A stretch of 64,000 nt of DNA, from assembly GCA_003135055.1 (NCBI GenBank), contig PLDF01000505.1, positions 18,263 to 82,262 of the forward strand, given 5' to 3'. This document shows positions 7,763 to 17,968 of this stretch, piece after piece. The position numbers and the translations under genes are program-made. The notes under the pieces were generated by a model. It had not been told where the DNA came from. It made no database searches and saw only the letters and a program-made list of their open reading frames with translations. This DNA is from Bryobacterales bacterium. GTDB taxonomy: Bacteria > Acidobacteriota > Terriglobia > Bryobacterales > Bryobacteraceae. The first letter of the stretch is position 1. Every line of letters begins with the position of its first letter.

Positions 7763-10700
7763 ATGCAGAACTCCATTCTTGTGGGGCAGGCAATCCTGCC
7801 TGCAGCCGCCTTTCAGGCGGCTTTTTCGGAGCACACACGACCCCTCGCACCCTCCCAGCGCCGGCTGAAAGCCGGCGGCAGCCAGAATTGGCTGCCCCAC
7901 AAGCTCGCGCTAACCATATTCCTGTTAGCAGTCGCGTCCCCAACCTTCGCCCAAGTCTCGGCCGCCGTTTCGGGGACGGTCACGGACCAATCCGGCGCCA
8001 CCATCGCGGCAGCCTCGGTGACGGCGAAGAACGCGGACACCGGCGCAATCCGAACGACTGTTACCGGCGCCGCAGGCCGCTATCGACTGTTCTCCCTGCC
8101 GGTGGGCGAGTATGAGATCCGCGTCCAAAAACCGGGATTCACGGAAAAGATCCGCAAGGGCGTCCACCTGACAGTGGGACAGGATGCCGCGGTGGATGTG
8201 AGCCTCGAGGTGGGAGATGTGAGCCAGCAGGTGGTGGTGAATGCCGATGCGTCGCCGGTGAGCGTCACCGAAACCGGCGCATCCGGCCTCGTCGGCGAGC
8301 GCCAGGTGAAAGATCTTCCGCTCAACGGGCGAAGTTACGATGAGCTGCTCACTCTCAATCCCGGAGTGATCAATTTCACTTGGGAGAAAACCGGCGGCGT
8401 TGGCGTATCAAATTCCACTTCGGGTAATAACTTCGTAGTGTCGGGGAACCGGCCGCAGCAGAATCTGTTCCTGCTGAACGGCGTCGAGTTCACCGGTGCG
8501 GCCGAGAATAACATGCAGCCGGGAGGAGTTAGTCAGGAACTGCTTGGCGTCGACGCCGTGCGCGAGTTTAATCTGTTGAGTGACTCCTATGGCGCCGAGT
8601 ACGGCAAGCGGCCGGCGGCGCAGGTTCTGATCGTGACGCAGCAAGGAACCAACCAGCTTCACGGAGCGCTCTTCGAGTTCCTGCGAAACAACGATTTGAA
8701 TGCCCGCAATTTCTATGACCCGAATGCCCCTCCAGGGTTTCAGCGCAATCAGTTTGGAGGCTCTTTAGGCGGCCCGGTCCGCAAAAATAAGACATTCGTA
8801 TTCGCCAATTACGAATCGTTCCACCAGCATCTGCACCAGACCGGTGTGGACCTGGTGCCCGACGCGAACGCGCGCAACGGATTGCTGCCGTGCGCATTGG
8901 TCAGCCCCGCGCCGAACCCCTGCCCGTCGACCGGACTGGCGTTGGTCGGTGTCTCGCCGCTGATTTCGCTGTGGCCGGCTCCAAGCCCCGGCGCTCCCGA
9001 TTTCGGCGGGATTGCCGAAGCCTTCAACACCCCGCTGCAAACCCTCCGCGACGACTTTGGGAACACCCGGCTTGACCACAACTTCTCCGAAAAGGACTCT
9101 CTGAGCGGGGTCTACACCATCGACGACAGCGCGGGTTTTACCCCGACCAGCACCAATATGTACAGCACTGACGTGGAGAGTCTCAGGGAACAGGTTGCGA
9201 GCATCGAAGAGACTCATGTCTTTTCCCCCACCCTGCTCAACACGGCGCGGCTCGGCTATTCGCGCGCGGGGTATTTCTTTACCGGCGAGCCAACGCCGGG
9301 CACTCCAGCCGCATCGCTTCCGGGCTTCTTGACGGGAGACCCGATAGGCGCAGCCGTGGTCGGCGGCAGCGCGGCATCGAATCCTACAGCCCAGATAAGC
9401 CTCGCGGGCAGTAACAATGGAAGCAATCTGCGCGTTGCCCGGAATCTGTTCACGTATGAAGATCGAGTCTCTTTCACGCGCGGGCGCCATCAGTTCACGC
9501 TAGGCGCGTGGTTCCAGCGGTTGCGTTCGAATGAGCTCCTGGCGCTTAGCCAATACGGGCAAGCCACCTTCACCAGCTTGCAGACTTTCCTGCAGGGAAC
9601 CGTGGCAACTCTACTTTACGATCCGGCGCCTACCGAAATGAACTGGCGCTCCTGGTTCGGCGCGTTTTATGCCGAAGACGCCATCCGGCTGAGTTCCGGA
9701 TTCACCTTGTCGCTGGGCTTCCGCGACGAATTCACCACCGGGTGGAATGAGGCGCATGACCGGGCGGCTAACTATACCTACCCCAACGGCGTGATTTCCA
9801 GTCAGCCGACTGTCGGGTCTTCGGAATTCACTGTCAATCGCGGAAGGTTTCTGCCGCAGCCGCGCATTGGCATGGCGTGGAGCCCATCCGGCGGCGCGGC
9901 CAAGACTATCGTCCGTGCAGGCTTCGGCATGTATAACGATCTTCAAGACGCCTTGGGCTACCGCACAGACCAGAATGCGCCGTTCAATCCGACTTACAGT
10001 TTCCCGAGCGTACCGGTCTCCCAATTGCCGGTCTTACCAGGAGCTTCCGTGCCTTCTACAGCGAAGTTAGTGCCCGGAGGGGTTCAACCGGATTTGTACA
10101 CTCCGACGCTGATTTCCTGGTCGATCCGAGTGGAGCGGGAACTGACAGCCAATACGACTCTCACTGCCGGATACGTCGGGTCTCACGGATATCATGAGAT
10201 CATCGGCATCGACGCTAACGAGCCCTTTCCCGTGATATGCCCCGCGGCGCCATGCCCGGCTAACTACCCGAGTAACTTCCCGGCCGCTTTCGCTAACACG
10301 CCTGTCCCCGCCGGAACTTACTATGTCCCATCCGCAACCAAGCCCAATGCCGCAATCGCTAACACATGGACCTATTTCTCCGAGGGCGACAGCTCTTACA
10401 ACGCGCTCCAGGTAGACATGCAGCATCGCTTCAGCGGCGGTCTGGCTGTGCGAGGCGTTTACACCTGGTCGAAAACCATCGACGACGGAGATTCCGTGAA
10501 CGCTACAACCTCGGGGGGCGAGCCGGCGCTGGCGTCGAATCCATTCAATCTACGCTCCGATCGGGGGCTGGCGAACTTCGATGTCCGCAACGTGGCGGCA
10601 ATCAACGAAACCTATGCGCTGCCCTTCGGCAAGGGAAAGCCTTTTCTGCATGATGCCGGCGGCGCCATGAATGCGTTGGCGAGCGGCTGGATAGTGAGTT

Positions 10701-11152
10701 CCGTAGTGACCATCCAAGGCGGCTTCCCGTTCACTCCGCAACTTAGCTACAACCCATCCAACACCGGCGACACGCGCAATCCGGTGCGCCCCTTCGTGAA
10801 CCCGGCATTCAACGGCCCAGCGATCTTGGGCAACCCCAATCAGTGGTTCAATCCCGCCGCGTTTCTGGCCCCGCCCAACAGCAGCGGCTTCTACGGAAAC
10901 CTGGGCAGAGACACGCTGGCGGGCCCAGGGCTGGCCACCTGGGACTTGTCGTTCCTAAAGGATATGCGAATTCAAGAGAGACTCAGGCTGCAGTTTCGCG
11001 CGGAGCTATTCAACCTACTGAATCGCGCCAATTTCAACACACCGAACGCAGTGGTTTTCACGCCAACGGGCGTATCGCCAACGGCCGGCGTGATCACGAG
11101 TACATCCACTCCGTCGCGGCAGGTTCAATTCGGACTCAAGTTGCTTTGGTAG
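7763..11152 (+). CDS. TonB-dependent receptor with N-terminal carboxypeptidase-regulatory-like domain
   Basis: 1142 aa ORF (track start 7724; ATG at 7763 preferred); VSGTVTDQSGATIAAASV, plug LPLNGRSYDELLTLNPGV, C-terminal barrel ending FNTPNAVVF...RQVQFGLKLLW. N-terminus carries the translated repeat 7780-7901. Confidence 0.9.
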   Translation: MQNSILVGQAILPAAAFQAAFSEHTRPLAPSQRRLKAGGSQNWLPHKLALTIFLLAVASPTFAQVSAAVSGTVTDQSGATIAAASVTAKNADTGAIRTTVTGAAGRYRLFSLPVGEYEIRVQKPGFTEKIRKGVHLTVGQDAAVDVSLEVGDVSQQVVVNADASPVSVTETGASGLVGERQVKDLPLNGRSYDELLTLNPGVINFTWEKTGGVGVSNSTSGNNFVVSGNRPQQNLFLLNGVEFTGAAENNMQPGGVSQELLGVDAVREFNLLSDSYGAEYGKRPAAQVLIVTQQGTNQLHGALFEFLRNNDLNARNFYDPNAPPGFQRNQFGGSLGGPVRKNKTFVFANYESFHQHLHQTGVDLVPDANARNGLLPCALVSPAPNPCPSTGLALVGVSPLISLWPAPSPGAPDFGGIAEAFNTPLQTLRDDFGNTRLDHNFSEKDSLSGVYTIDDSAGFTPTSTNMYSTDVESLREQVASIEETHVFSPTLLNTARLGYSRAGYFFTGEPTPGTPAASLPGFLTGDPIGAAVVGGSAASNPTAQISLAGSNNGSNLRVARNLFTYEDRVSFTRGRHQFTLGAWFQRLRSNELLALSQYGQATFTSLQTFLQGTVATLLYDPAPTEMNWRSWFGAFYAEDAIRLSSGFTLSLGFRDEFTTGWNEAHDRAANYTYPNGVISSQPTVGSSEFTVNRGRFLPQPRIGMAWSPSGGAAKTIVRAGFGMYNDLQDALGYRTDQNAPFNPTYSFPSVPVSQLPVLPGASVPSTAKLVPGGVQPDLYTPTLISWSIRVERELTANTTLTAGYVGSHGYHEIIGIDANEPFPVICPAAPCPANYPSNFPAAFANTPVPAGTYYVPSATKPNAAIANTWTYFSEGDSSYNALQVDMQHRFSGGLAVRGVYTWSKTIDDGDSVNATTSGGEPALASNPFNLRSDRGLANFDVRNVAAINETYALPFGKGKPFLHDAGGAMNALASGWIVSSVVTIQGGFPFTPQLSYNPSNTGDTRNPVRPFVNPAFNGPAILGNPNQWFNPAAFLAPPNSSGFYGNLGRDTLAGPGLATWDLSFLKDMRIQERLRLQFRAELFNLLNRANFNTPNAVVFTPTGVSPTAGVITSTSTPSRQVQFGLKLLW
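7780..7901. repeat. REPIN-like element, family B, inside the 5' end of the TonB receptor ORF
   Basis: CTTGTGGGGCAG...CTGCCCCACAAG termini, same internal hairpins as 1826-1948. Confidence 0.85.
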
Positions 11153-11491
11153 GCGCCGGCTTCCAGCATGGCTCTTGCGGACAATCTGTTGCATTGCGGG
11201 CAAATTGTGCCGGCACATTGTGCCCCCCCCAGAGACTAGCTCCCCGATGGTGAGATTCGGCGCAATCGCCAAACCGCTTGCTGACGGGGCGCCCTCTGGG
11301 CCCGGCTCCGATCAGAGGCACGACCGTGAGGGAGTGTTTTCGAGTGAGAGCTCAAAATCAGGCCGTCACGCTACTCGAACCAGGCTCCTCTAAAAATACA
11401 GCGCCGCCAGTCACACGGGTCAGGTGAAAGAACTCGGCGTCTCTGCGCCTCTGCGTCGAACCGAACCCACGGCCGGCCACCTATCCGAAGG

Positions 11492-14400
11492 ATGGGTCTA
11501 TTGGAGCGTGTGATTTGTTATATCGTCAAAACGGTGGGCCCCGTCTTGCATCCACGCCGGTTCCGGATTTGCGCCGCTATCCTTCTCTCCGTTTGCGGAT
11601 CGGTGCAGGCCGCGGAGTACAGCCACAGAGTGTGGCGGACCGAAGACGGACTCCCTCAGAACCGGGTTCAGGCCCTTGCGCAGACGAAGGATGGTTATCT
11701 TTGGGCCGGCACTTCCGAGGGGCTCGCGCGCTTCGATGGCCTTCGATTCGTGGTCTACGATCGGTCGAACACTCCGGCGATTACCGACAACAGCATCCTG
11801 TCGCTGGAAGCGGCGCCCGATGGTTCGCTCTGGATTGGCGCCGAAGGCGGCGGGCTGCTGCATTACGCGGGCGGCGCATTCCAAAGCTTCGGGCAGAAGG
11901 ACGGACTGACCAACGGCTTCATCCGCGCGACCCATCTCGATCGCCATGGCACGCTTTGGGTTGGGACTGACCGAGGCTTCTTTCGCTTCTCGAATCGCGG
12001 CTTCGAAAGACTGGACGCGACGCCCGAGGTTCCACTCGCATCCGTAGTCGCCATCGCCGAGGATTCTTCGGGAAACATCTGGGCGGCCAGCGGCGCGGGA
12101 CTGCTCAAGTTTGAAGCGGGAAAGCTCGTGCGCGCCGGATGCGGCCGCGCCTCGACGACGGCATCGGCGGTCGCCATTTCGCTGCTCCGCGAAGGGTTGA
12201 TACCAGACGGATGCAGCGCGCCAAAGGTCGCGATTCCGGATCTTAAGGATCTTACGATCGCCGCGCTGCGCAAGGACGCGTCGGGAAATATCTGGGTCGG
12301 CGCCATCGGCAAAGGCCTGATATCCTTCAATCCGCAGACCGGCGAACGCAAAGTATTTTCGGCGCCCGCTGTGCTTCCCGACAACACAGTGTTCCTTCTG
12401 TTCGAAGACCTCCAGCGAAACATCTGGGCGGCCGCGCAGGATGGACTGGTGCGGCTCAGCGAAGCCCTTGTAACCACCGTGGGGGCCGATCAGGGATTGG
12501 CTGACGACAACGTCTCGACGACCTACGAAGATCGCGAGGGCGAGCTGTGGCTGGTTACTTTCTCGGGACAGATCTACGTGCTCAACAGCCGCTTCAACCG
12601 CGCGACCCCGGTTCGGTACTACCTTCCGGCTCCCGAGCGCGATCTCAGATTCCGCAACGTTTTCAGGGACAGCCGAGGCGATTTGTGGTTCGGCGCCGCC
12701 GGCAGCGGAGTGGTCCGTCTGTCCCATGGCAAAGCCACTCGCTACACGATGAAGGAAGGGCTGCGCAGCGATTCGATTCGGCAAATCTTCGAGGATTCAA
12801 GGGGCGCCATGTGGTTCGCCACCAGCAGCGGGATCAGCCGGTGGCAGCGTGGCGTATTCACCAGTTACTACCTCGAGCAAGGTCTTTCCTATCCCAGTGT
12901 GCGGTGCCTCGCCGAAACGCAATCCGGCGACATCCTAGCCGGCACCGATGCTGGCCTGAACAGAATTCACGATGGGAAAATTGTCGACGATGCCGCTTTC
13001 GCGCCGCTGAAACAGGAGAAAATCTGGTCGATCTACGTCGATGGCAAGAGCCTGTGGCTGGGAACTCGCGGGGGCGGGCTCGTATTGCTCCGGGGCGGCA
13101 GAGTGACCCGATTCGCCAGGCAGGATGGCCTGATCAGCAACTCGATTTACCAGATTGTCGACGATCTTTCAGGCCGGTTGTGGCTGAGCAGCCCCGTCGG
13201 GGTGTTCTCGCTTCGCAGAACCGAGTTGGACGCCATTGCGGACGGAAAAGCCCGGCAGCTCCACGCCGTCGCGTACGGAAGTTCGGACGGCATGGCGACC
13301 AGCCAGATGTTTGGCGGCGCTCAACCGGCGGGTTGCCGCAGCTCTTCGGGCGAGCTTTGGTTTCCCAGCGTCCGGGGCGCGGTGAAGCTCGATCCGGCCC
13401 GTTTGCCGGAACGCCGGTCGGGGCCGGCGCTTATTGAAAGCGTATCGGCCGCCGATGCCGCATTGCCGCTTTCAGGTGAAGTGTCCGTCCCGCCGGAGCG
13501 CGGCAGATTGCAAATCGATTTCACGGCGTGCAACCTCATTGCGCCACAGCAGGTGAGCTTCCGGTACCGGCTGGAAGGCTTTGACGGTTCGTGGACGGTC
13601 GCGTCGCGTCAGCGCTCCGCTTATTACTCCAGCCTTCCGCCGGGGCACTATCGGTTTCGAGTGGTGGCGGAAGATACCGGTACCGGAAGCGCCTCTTCGT
13701 CGGAGGCATCGCTTGCGATTTACGTAATGCCGGCGTTCTTTCAGACCGGCTGGTTCTATTCTCTGCTGGCGGCGCTGGCTCTCGGCGGCGCCTGTGCCGG
13801 CATGTGGCTCTACGCGCGGCAGACGAGATCGCGCTTCACCCTGCTCTTGAATGAGCGGACGCGGCTGGCTCGCGAGATGCACGATACCGTCATCCAGGGC
13901 TGCGTCGGGGTTTCCACATTGCTGGAGGCTGCTTCGCGATTCCTGCGCACCGACGCCGCCGAGGCTGCTCACTTGCTGGCTCATGCCCGATCGCAGGTCA
14001 AAGAGACGCTCGAAGAAGCCCGCCAGGCCGTTTGGGACTTGCGCCATTCGGCCGGCAACCGGTCGCCCATCGCCGATCTGTTCGATCTTGCCCGGAACCT
14101 GGGGAAGGAACACGGCGTAGTTGTGGAGACGGAGATTGTGGGCGCACGCGTTCCTCCGGACTTGCTGGCCGAGCGCGCTCTGCTGCTGGTCGGGCGCGAA
14201 GCCCTGCGCAATTCCGTGTCGCACGGAAATCCGGCGCGGATCTCGGTTCGAATCGTCTTTGAGCCGCAGTGCGTGAGGATGGAAGTGCGGGACGATGGAG
14301 TGGGTTTCGACGCCGGCGCAGCCCGCCTCGAATCTCAGGGTCACTTCGGGATCGTAGGCATGCGCGAGCGAGTGGAGCAGGCGGGCGGCGCATTTACGGT

Positions 14401-14509
14401 GAGCAGCCAGCCGGGGAAAGGAACCGTTGTGGCAGTCTCCGTCCCACTGCGGGAAACCGGATCGTCCGCCCCGAAGCGCTCGCTTCAAAACTCCACGATT
14501 CCCCGCTGA
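11492..14509 (+). CDS. Two-component sensor histidine kinase with periplasmic reg_prop beta-propeller and Y_Y_Y domain (HisKA_3/HATPase)
   Basis: 1005 aa; repeated propeller motifs (WRTEDGLPQNRVQALAQTKDGYLWAGTSEGLARFDG), TM segment, LAREMHDTVIQGCVGVSTLLEAA, GHFGIVGMRERVEQAGG. Confidence 0.93.
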   Translation: MGLLERVICYIVKTVGPVLHPRRFRICAAILLSVCGSVQAAEYSHRVWRTEDGLPQNRVQALAQTKDGYLWAGTSEGLARFDGLRFVVYDRSNTPAITDNSILSLEAAPDGSLWIGAEGGGLLHYAGGAFQSFGQKDGLTNGFIRATHLDRHGTLWVGTDRGFFRFSNRGFERLDATPEVPLASVVAIAEDSSGNIWAASGAGLLKFEAGKLVRAGCGRASTTASAVAISLLREGLIPDGCSAPKVAIPDLKDLTIAALRKDASGNIWVGAIGKGLISFNPQTGERKVFSAPAVLPDNTVFLLFEDLQRNIWAAAQDGLVRLSEALVTTVGADQGLADDNVSTTYEDREGELWLVTFSGQIYVLNSRFNRATPVRYYLPAPERDLRFRNVFRDSRGDLWFGAAGSGVVRLSHGKATRYTMKEGLRSDSIRQIFEDSRGAMWFATSSGISRWQRGVFTSYYLEQGLSYPSVRCLAETQSGDILAGTDAGLNRIHDGKIVDDAAFAPLKQEKIWSIYVDGKSLWLGTRGGGLVLLRGGRVTRFARQDGLISNSIYQIVDDLSGRLWLSSPVGVFSLRRTELDAIADGKARQLHAVAYGSSDGMATSQMFGGAQPAGCRSSSGELWFPSVRGAVKLDPARLPERRSGPALIESVSAADAALPLSGEVSVPPERGRLQIDFTACNLIAPQQVSFRYRLEGFDGSWTVASRQRSAYYSSLPPGHYRFRVVAEDTGTGSASSSEASLAIYVMPAFFQTGWFYSLLAALALGGACAGMWLYARQTRSRFTLLLNERTRLAREMHDTVIQGCVGVSTLLEAASRFLRTDAAEAAHLLAHARSQVKETLEEARQAVWDLRHSAGNRSPIADLFDLARNLGKEHGVVVETEIVGARVPPDLLAERALLLVGREALRNSVSHGNPARISVRIVFEPQCVRMEVRDDGVGFDAGAARLESQGHFGIVGMRERVEQAGGAFTVSSQPGKGTVVAVSVPLRETGSSAPKRSLQNSTIPR

Positions 14510-15117
14510 AGGGCCGCCACCGCCGCCTGAGTTCGATCGCAGACGTTGAGGCGGCTAAGCAGAATATTCACGTGCCATTTCACGGTGGGTTCGGTTATGC
14601 CGAGCGCTTCCGCGATCTGGCGATTGCTCATGCCTTTGACAATCAGCCGGAGGACTTGCAGCTCCCGGCCGGTCAGCTCCGATTTCGGGGGGCGGTTCGC
14701 AAGCGATTCGCGAACCGGCTGGGGTAAGTAACGAAGGCCGGCGTGCACGCTGCGGATCGCCTCCACCAGTTCGTTGTCGGACATGCCTTTGAGCAGATAA
14801 GACTGAGCGCCCGCTTGCAGTGCGCGATGAATGTCTTCATCGCCATGATAGGTGGTGAGCACTACGAAGCTCGCGTTAGGGCTGATTTCGCGGATCGCGC
14901 GAATCGCGTCGACGCCGCTCATCCCAGGCATGCGCAGATCCATCAGGGTAACGTCGGGCCGGTGTTCCTGAAACATTCGCACCGCCTGTTCGCCGTTGAA
15001 AGCCTGGCCCACCACGGACATGCCCTGCTCGGTTTGCAGGATCGCCGAAAGCCCCCGGCATACCACGGGGTGATCGTCCACCACTAGAACGCGAATTTTC
15101 CCGGAACGAACAGGCAT
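14485..15117 (-). CDS. NarL/LuxR-family response regulator
   Basis: 210 aa; receiver VLVVDDHPVVCRGLSAIL, LMDLRMPGMSG, C-terminal LTGRELQVLRLIVKGMSNRQIAEALGITEPTVKWHVNILLSRLNV. Confidence 0.95.
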   Translation of the reverse strand: MPVRSGKIRVLVVDDHPVVCRGLSAILQTEQGMSVVGQAFNGEQAVRMFQEHRPDVTLMDLRMPGMSGVDAIRAIREISPNASFVVLTTYHGDEDIHRALQAGAQSYLLKGMSDNELVEAIRSVHAGLRYLPQPVRESLANRPPKSELTGRELQVLRLIVKGMSNRQIAEALGITEPTVKWHVNILLSRLNVCDRTQAAVAALQRGIVEF

Positions 15118-15154
15118 TCCCGTTTGCCGATTTTACATCTTTTGGCGCTTAAAC

Positions 15155-15352
15155 CTAAAAACGGCGGTTGAAACGCCACTCACGAGCATGGCCGCCGTTC
15201 CTCGTAGCGCCGGCGATCTTGTCGCCGGTTCTTTTTCCCGCGGGCGGTCTCCAGCCGACTCACCCATTGGGTGAAGCACGCCGCAGAGGGAAACCTCGAC
15301 CGGTCATAGACTCGCCGTCCACCCTGGCAGTCAACTGCCGTTTTTAGGATAA
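15155..15352. repeat. About 195-bp MITE-like inverted repeat element
   Basis: Left TAAAAACGGCGGTTGAAACGCCA and right TGGCAGTCAACTGCCGTTTTTA are near reverse complements; interior carries GTAGCGCCGGCGATCTTGTCGCCGGTTCT palindrome. Confidence 0.55.
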
Positions 15353-15827
15353 ACGGATTCGGGAAACGCAGCTTGACCGCGTTCGTGAGCAGGTTGTTAG
15401 CCTGGTTGCTAACCGGCTGTCATGCTGACTGTTGATCCGGGCGGCGGCTCAGAGCCCGCGTCCGCGGCCCGCTCGCAAGGCGCGCCAAATCCCGGTTGTG
15501 ATGGTTAAAGCCTCGCCCGAAAACGTGTACAGGCCGACGGCGCTTCCACCAACGGCCGGAGGCGCGTTTCCCGTTCCCGATCCTTCCGGGATCGGGACTT
15601 ACGATACGGCGCTAAGGACTTCACGGGACTGATCTCCCAGAACGCCGTTCGTGGTCAACCTGTTAAGTTTCGCTCGCGGCTGGCGTGGCAATGCCGGCAG
15701 GATCCTGTTCAAATGGCGATGTGATTGCGTGCTGCCAGCGAATTCGCGCCGCGAGGCCGTCAACATCTGGAAATAGGGAAGATGCGTGGACTCTTCGATT
15801 CCTCCCGTGAAACGCCGATCACGGAAA

Positions 15828-16130
15828 TCAGTCCCGAAAAGTCCTCTTCTGACCGGTGGCGATGTGCGTCATGATGCCTGGCTCCTGCTCGCCGTGCTCT
15901 TGCGCCACCTGGGCGTACATCCCATCTGGCGCCAGGTCGATATCGCCGGGCCAGGCAACCGCGCCGGAATCGATATAGACGCGTCTGAAGAAGTCCACGT
16001 CGAGCAGCGGCCCAAGCGCGCCTGTCAAATCTTCACGATGCAACCGGACACGACCCCTTAATCCATCTTTGAACCGTACATAAAGACAGTAGTCTGGTTC
16101 CGGTATCACTTCGACGATGTCCCAATACAC
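15828..16130 (-). CDS. DUF2442-like protein
   Basis: YWDIVEVIPEPDYCLYVRFKDGLRGRVRL...GPLLDVDFFRRVYIDSGAVAWPGDIDLAPDGMY; GTG start at 16130 preferred, just after the upstream DUF4160 stop. Confidence 0.75.
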   Translation of the reverse strand: MYWDIVEVIPEPDYCLYVRFKDGLRGRVRLHREDLTGALGPLLDVDFFRRVYIDSGAVAWPGDIDLAPDGMYAQVAQEHGEQEPGIMTHIATGQKRTFRD

Positions 16131-16143
16131 GGTAGGCCTCCAG

Positions 16144-16404
16144 TCACGGCAGCGGCTCGATATTCGACGGCAGCGCCTTTTCACGGCAAAGCCGCCAGTT
16201 CTCCAGCAACTCTTCTTTATGTATCATCGCCCATTCCTGGACAAGATTTAAAGCGCGCCGCGGCAACTGCCCTTCGAGGACCTCTAGCGTGCCGACGTCG
16301 AGGGTTACCTCAAACTCGCCGTATCGGGCGTGAAAATGCGGCGGCGGATGATCATTGAAAAACATACGGATCAAGATCCCATAGAACGTGCTGATCGTCG
16401 GCAT
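16144..16404 (-). CDS. DUF4160-like protein (partner of DUF2442)
   Basis: MPTISTFYGILIRMFFNDHPPPHFHARYGEFEVTLDV...RRALNLVQEWAMIHKEELLENW. Confidence 0.82.
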   Translation of the reverse strand: MPTISTFYGILIRMFFNDHPPPHFHARYGEFEVTLDVGTLEVLEGQLPRRALNLVQEWAMIHKEELLENWRLCREKALPSNIEPLP

Positions 16405-16502
16405 TCCGCGAGGCTGATTCTACCATCTGGCAGGATTAGTTAGTTAGTAACGAAAGCCCGCTTGTCGGCGCTTGGCGCTTGGCGCCGATCGGCTCGGAAA
16501 CG

Positions 16503-17035
16503 TCAGTCGCGGTCAAGAATCAGGACCGCGAGTTCGGGATCGGCCGCGAATTTCGTCATCCGGATGGCCTCCCGGCGCAATACGCGCTCCGCGTCCCTGG
16601 TCGGGTGCGTCCAGCGCCGGAGCCACGCGACCTTGGGAGGCGGTCCGATGGCTGTGGCGAGTGCGTAAAGTCGGCGTCGGTGCTGAGGCGAAGTTCCCTG
16701 CCTCAGCAAACTCCCAATCTCGCGATCCGGCTTTCGAGCAGGCCGAACTCCGCAACATGAGCCGGCTCAAGGTTTGATTCGGCGGGCCGGACGACGAGCT
16801 TCCGCGATAGGTTCTCGTCAAACAGCAGTTTCACGGAGCCACGCGCCTACCCATCCTGGCGGCAAATTCGTACGCTGCACGGAAATCGTAAGGCTCTCCT
16901 GGTATCGTCAAGAATTTGCTGTTCTGTCATGCCCCCGGCGAGCCAAGCCAACACATCCCATACCGTGATCCGTAACCCGCGGACACACGGCTGGCCGGAG
17001 CGTTTGCCGGGCTCGATCGTGATGCGGGGAATCAT
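16503..17035 (-). pseudogene. DUF433 antitoxin / DUF5615 PIN-like toxin pair, frameshifted
   Basis: DUF433 N-terminus MIPRITIEPGKRSGQPCVRGLRITVWDVLAWLAGGMTEQQILDD is followed in other frames by KLLFDENLSRKLV..., SRDWEFAEAGNF and YALATAIGPPPKVAWLRRWTHPTRDAERVLRREAIR...LAVLILDRD; the toxin spans all three minus frames. Confidence 0.75.
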
Positions 17036-17233
17036 TCTTCGAGCATATCGCTGGCGTCGCTTTTCCCAAGATTCCGCGCTTCCCCAAACCCAGTCACAAC
17101 AGCACCTCCGCCTTTATTTTTTCGGCTGTTTTTCGGCCCTTCTCAAGCACTTAAGCAACACTTAATCCCCTCCCCGCCAGTCAGCCCACAGAGCGTCCGC
17201 TACTCTCTAATCGAGGACCTAATTCGAGGACCT

Positions 17234-17740
17234 ATGCCAACAGCTAAACAAACCGCGGCCAACCGCCTGAATTCCCAAAAAGCCACCGGACCGCGTACCA
17301 TTCGTAGCAAGGCGGCATCCCCGCTTCAACTCCCTAAAACGTGGCATCTTCGCAAGTCACGGGACCCTCTTCGACTCACCGCCGAGTATCACGACCGGCA
17401 CGGCCCATCCAATTCCGCTGAACGCTTCCCCGTCGACGCCCCTCATTCACAACCAATGGCGCCGCCGCCGCGTCGAAGCCAACTCCGGAATCGCGCTCAA
17501 ACCACCTTCCTGGTTAAAAATATCGATGTGTAAATATCAATGTAACGTCCACCTGTTCATCCGGCGACGCCTTCGCTATCGATTCCCCCAACTTCGAGCG
17601 GCTCCAAGGTCAATTCCTGCGCGCGCACCTATCCGGGCTATCCTCGCTCCCTCAAAGCAACCCTTCTGGTCTGTGACTCCCGGTCAAGTCGTTTATTTTC
17701 AACATCGACCGGAAACGGCTCTAACGTATTTAACATGCTG
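17234..17740 (+). pseudogene. Degraded copy of a hypothetical protein family (NSQKATGP-type), several frameshifts
   Basis: MPTAKQTAANRLNSQKATGPRT...LTAEYHDRHGPSNSAERF in shifting frames; related N-terminus (NIANSQKSSGPKTEPGKHRTRLNAYRHGLTG) in the intact ORF at 40691-41425. Confidence 0.6.
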
Positions 17741-17968
17741 TAAACCCGCCCGGAATCACAGACCGGTTCAATCCGGCCCCCCGGTGGCAGGGCTGACTTC
17801 TGGCTCCTGACTCCATCGACTCCCATATCCCGCAAGGATATCAGCGGCGAAGCCCTTGCCCAGGCCGGCAGACCCAACTAAAGTATGATGTCTGTCCTTC
17901 CCCGATGTGATAGTGTTTGACGCAAGGCTCAGGTTAAATCGAAGAGGGTTCTTTAAGGAGGTTCCAAA

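Noticed and set aside
11498-12784. 428-aa minus-strand ORF
   Set aside because: Antisense to the well-supported propeller histidine kinase.
13472-14488. 338-aa minus-strand ORF
   Set aside because: Antisense to the kinase catalytic region.
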